From assembly GCF_001429605.1 (NCBI RefSeq), contig NZ_LMSS01000004.1:248001-312000 (forward strand): 64,000 nt of DNA, in the 5' to 3' direction. The translations under genes were made by a program, and so were the position numbers. The stretch comes from Phycicoccus sp. Soil802 (GTDB lineage Bacteria; Actinomycetota; Actinomycetes; Actinomycetales; Dermatophilaceae). Below, piece after piece: positions 62,772 to 64,000 of the stretch (position 1 is its first letter; every line of letters starts with the position of its first letter). The notes under the pieces were generated by a model. It saw only the letters and a program-made list of their open reading frames with translations. It did not search any database and was not told the DNA's origin.

Positions 62772-63538
62772 TGGGCGGCACCTCAACCGCGCCCCTCCGG
62801 GCGGTCATCTTCGACTGGGGCGGCACGCTCACCCCGTGGCACGACGTCGACCTCCCGCAGCAGTGGCGGGTCTTCGCCCGTGAGGTGCACGGCCTCCCGG
62901 TCGAGGACCCGGCGATGTTGCCCGAGGACCTGGCCGAGGCCGACTCGCTGGCGGTGCGGATCCACGCCGCGGAGGAGCGGGCCTGGTCGCGCGGCCGCGA
63001 GACCCACGAGAGCGCGTCGATCGAGGCGATCCTCGCGGACGCCGGGGTCGACGCAGAGCACGACCGGCACCTGCTGGCGCTCGCGGCATACCGGAGGTTC
63101 TGGGAGCCGCACACCCACACCGACCCGCAGGTGCGCCCGCTCTGGGAGGGGCTGCACGACCGCGACCTGAAGGTCGGCGTGCTGTCCAACACGATCTGGA
63201 GCCGCGACTACCACCGCGAGGTGTTCCAGCGCGACGGCGTGCTCGACCTCGTCGACGGCGACGTCTACTCCTCCGAGATCCACGTCGTGAAGCCCCACCC
63301 GGAGGCGTTCCTCGCGGCCTGCGCTGCGGTCGGCGTCGAGCCGGCCGAGGCGGCCTACGTCGGCGACCGGCTGTACGAGGACGTGCACGGCCCCCAGCAG
63401 GTCGGCATGCGCGCGATCTGGGTGCCGCACAGCGATCTCCCGGCCTCGCAGGTGGTGCCGGTGGACGTCACCCCCGACGCGCAGGCCCACGAGCTGCTCG
63501 ACATCCTCGGGATCGTCGACGGCTGGTTGGGCCGGTAG
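62771..63538 (+). CDS. HAD-superfamily protein lacking the second nucleophile-motif aspartate
   Basis: A 255-residue HAD fold: motif I FDWGGTLTPW, motif II LSNTIW, motif III Lys in VVKPHPEAF, motif IV YVGDRLYEDVHG. Motif I in phosphatases is DxDGT; here the second Asp is Gly (DWGGT), which removes the general acid/base, so phosphatase activity may be weak or different. ATG overlaps the proS stop by 1 nt, suggesting co-expression. Confidence 0.82.
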   Translation: MGGTSTAPLRAVIFDWGGTLTPWHDVDLPQQWRVFAREVHGLPVEDPAMLPEDLAEADSLAVRIHAAEERAWSRGRETHESASIEAILADAGVDAEHDRHLLALAAYRRFWEPHTHTDPQVRPLWEGLHDRDLKVGVLSNTIWSRDYHREVFQRDGVLDLVDGDVYSSEIHVVKPHPEAFLAACAAVGVEPAEAAYVGDRLYEDVHGPQQVGMRAIWVPHSDLPASQVVPVDVTPDAQAHELLDILGIVDGWLGR

Positions 63539-64000
63539 GTGCCCGACCTCGACCTCACCACGCTCCTCCTCATGGCCCTCGCGGGTTTCGGGGCGGGGTG
63601 GGTCGACGCGGTCGTCGGTGGCGGGGGACTGGTGCAGCTGCCGGCGCTCCTGCTGGGCTTCCCGGGCGCGACGCCGGCCCAGCTGTTGGCCACCAACAAG
63701 ATCGCCAGCATCTTCGGCACGACGACCAGCTCGATCACCTACTGGCGCAGGGTCCGGCCCGACCTGCGGACCGCCCTGCCGATGGCGGCAGTGGCCTACC
63801 TCGGCGCGGTCGGCGGGGCGCTGCTCGGCCTGCACATCCCGAAGAGCGCCTTCAACCCGGTGATCCTCGTGATGCTCGTCGTGGTCGGCGCCTACACCGT
63901 GGCGAAGCCGTCGCTCGGCCACGAGACCGCCCTGCGGTTCGACGGCCACCGGCACACCGTGGTGGCGATGCTGACCGGCTTCGTCATCGGCGTCTACGAC
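63539..64000 (+). CDS. TSUP/TauE-SafE family membrane permease (partial)
   Basis: The first 154 codons are visible; the gene runs off the right edge. GTG directly follows the HAD stop. GFGAGWVDAVVGGGGLVQLPALLL, LATNKIASIFGTTTSSITYWRRVRPD and the following helices match TSUP permeases, which export sulfite, sulfoacetate or similar organosulfur anions. Substrate unknown. Confidence 0.88.
   Translation, partial: MPDLDLTTLLLMALAGFGAGWVDAVVGGGGLVQLPALLLGFPGATPAQLLATNKIASIFGTTTSSITYWRRVRPDLRTALPMAAVAYLGAVGGALLGLHIPKSAFNPVILVMLVVVGAYTVAKPSLGHETALRFDGHRHTVVAMLTGFVIGVYD

Larger units (their letters stand above)
246..63092. repeat. Dispersed over-represented octamer GTATGCCG / CGGCATAC
   Basis: First bases of GTATGCC on the plus strand: 246, 2427, 6989, 7794, 8085, 12387, 21157, 22600, 24695, 31869, 32809, 36044, 37219, 46429, 49698, 54790, 57096, 57246, 59917, 61727. 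First bases of GGCATAC: 591, 2451, 2536, 6067, 9329, 20286, 20766, 26789, 31543, 36829, 38787, 40538, 46253, 54814, 60935, 63085. Every copy extends to the octamer (G after GTATGCC, C before GGCATAC). Counted by eye, so a few may be missed. Confidence 0.8.

Noticed and set aside
60090-62786. Long minus-strand frame of about 900 codons antisense to proS
   Set aside because: A shadow of proS and the PPOX gene with low-complexity composition and no domain.

Overview
The window is a 64 kb piece of a very GC-rich actinobacterial chromosome. Codon usage is strongly G/C-ending, GTG starts are frequent, starts and stops often overlap as ATGA or GTGA, and there is a DUF2469 gene, an MSMEG_1061-like flavoprotein and the actinobacterial ispG-GNAT-proS order. 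Gene content and a dispersed octamer suggest Micrococcales, most likely the Intrasporangiaceae (Janibacter/Knoellia/Terrabacter group). The family is an inference; the phylum is well supported. I see no rRNA or tRNA gene, CRISPR array, insertion sequence, prophage or integrase other than the housekeeping recombinase XerC, and no gene-free stretch longer than 300 bases.

Layout. 1-3.3 kb: the end of a sulfate-type ABC ATPase, an Rrf2 regulator, an unusual zinc-ribbon SDR and a phosphotransferase. 3.5-6.2 kb: rpsP-khpA-rimM-trmD, with TrmD fused to a GNAT acetyltransferase. 6.2-9.3 kb: a ceramidase-like membrane protein, a FetB-like permease, a LacI regulator and a small ORF, which separate rplS from its usual partners. 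9.5-16 kb: rplS, two signal peptidases, rnhB, DUF2469, yraN, comM and dprA. 16-22.4 kb: a GT29 (sialyltransferase)-like protein with a coiled-coil partner, xerC, a DUF3152 metalloprotease-like protein, an M23 peptidase, an aminotransferase and an MFS exporter. 22.7-31.3 kb: rpsB-tsf, then three accessory genes, then pyrH-frr-cdsA-rlmN. 31.3-39.1 kb: a PHM-like copper protein, purU, a SigE-family sigma factor with its membrane partner, a LOG protein and small enzymes. 39.1-52.2 kb: a large agmatine/putrescine catabolic and uptake cluster under an Lrp-type regulator. 52.3-54.6 kb: a DnaB-like ATPase and a barstar preceded by what looks like a truncated RNase gene. 54.6-64 kb: dxr-rseP-ispG-GNAT, small membrane proteins, proS, a HAD protein and the start of a TSUP permease.

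How the genes work together. The polyamine cluster reads as a route: PotABCD imports polyamine, agmatinase makes putrescine and urea, an aminotransferase and/or a flavin oxidase makes 4-aminobutanal, an aldehyde dehydrogenase makes GABA, and after transamination GabD makes succinate. The divergent Lrp gene probably controls it. dxr and ispG belong to the MEP isoprenoid pathway. rpsP, rplS, rpsB, tsf, frr, rimM, trmD, rlmN and proS serve translation.

The strongest unexplained signals are at the DNA level. The first is the octamer GTATGCCG/CGGCATAC. I found it 36 times by eye on both strands, in several reading frames and between genes, where base composition predicts roughly two; every copy of the 7-mer GTATGCC that I found extends to the same octamer. 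The second is a nested set of inverted repeats with atypical codons inside the 5' end of the flavin oxidase gene. The third is a recurrent promoter grammar, a -10-like hexamer ending 6-8 nt before the start codon, at 24 genes. It implies many leaderless mRNAs and settles several start codons.
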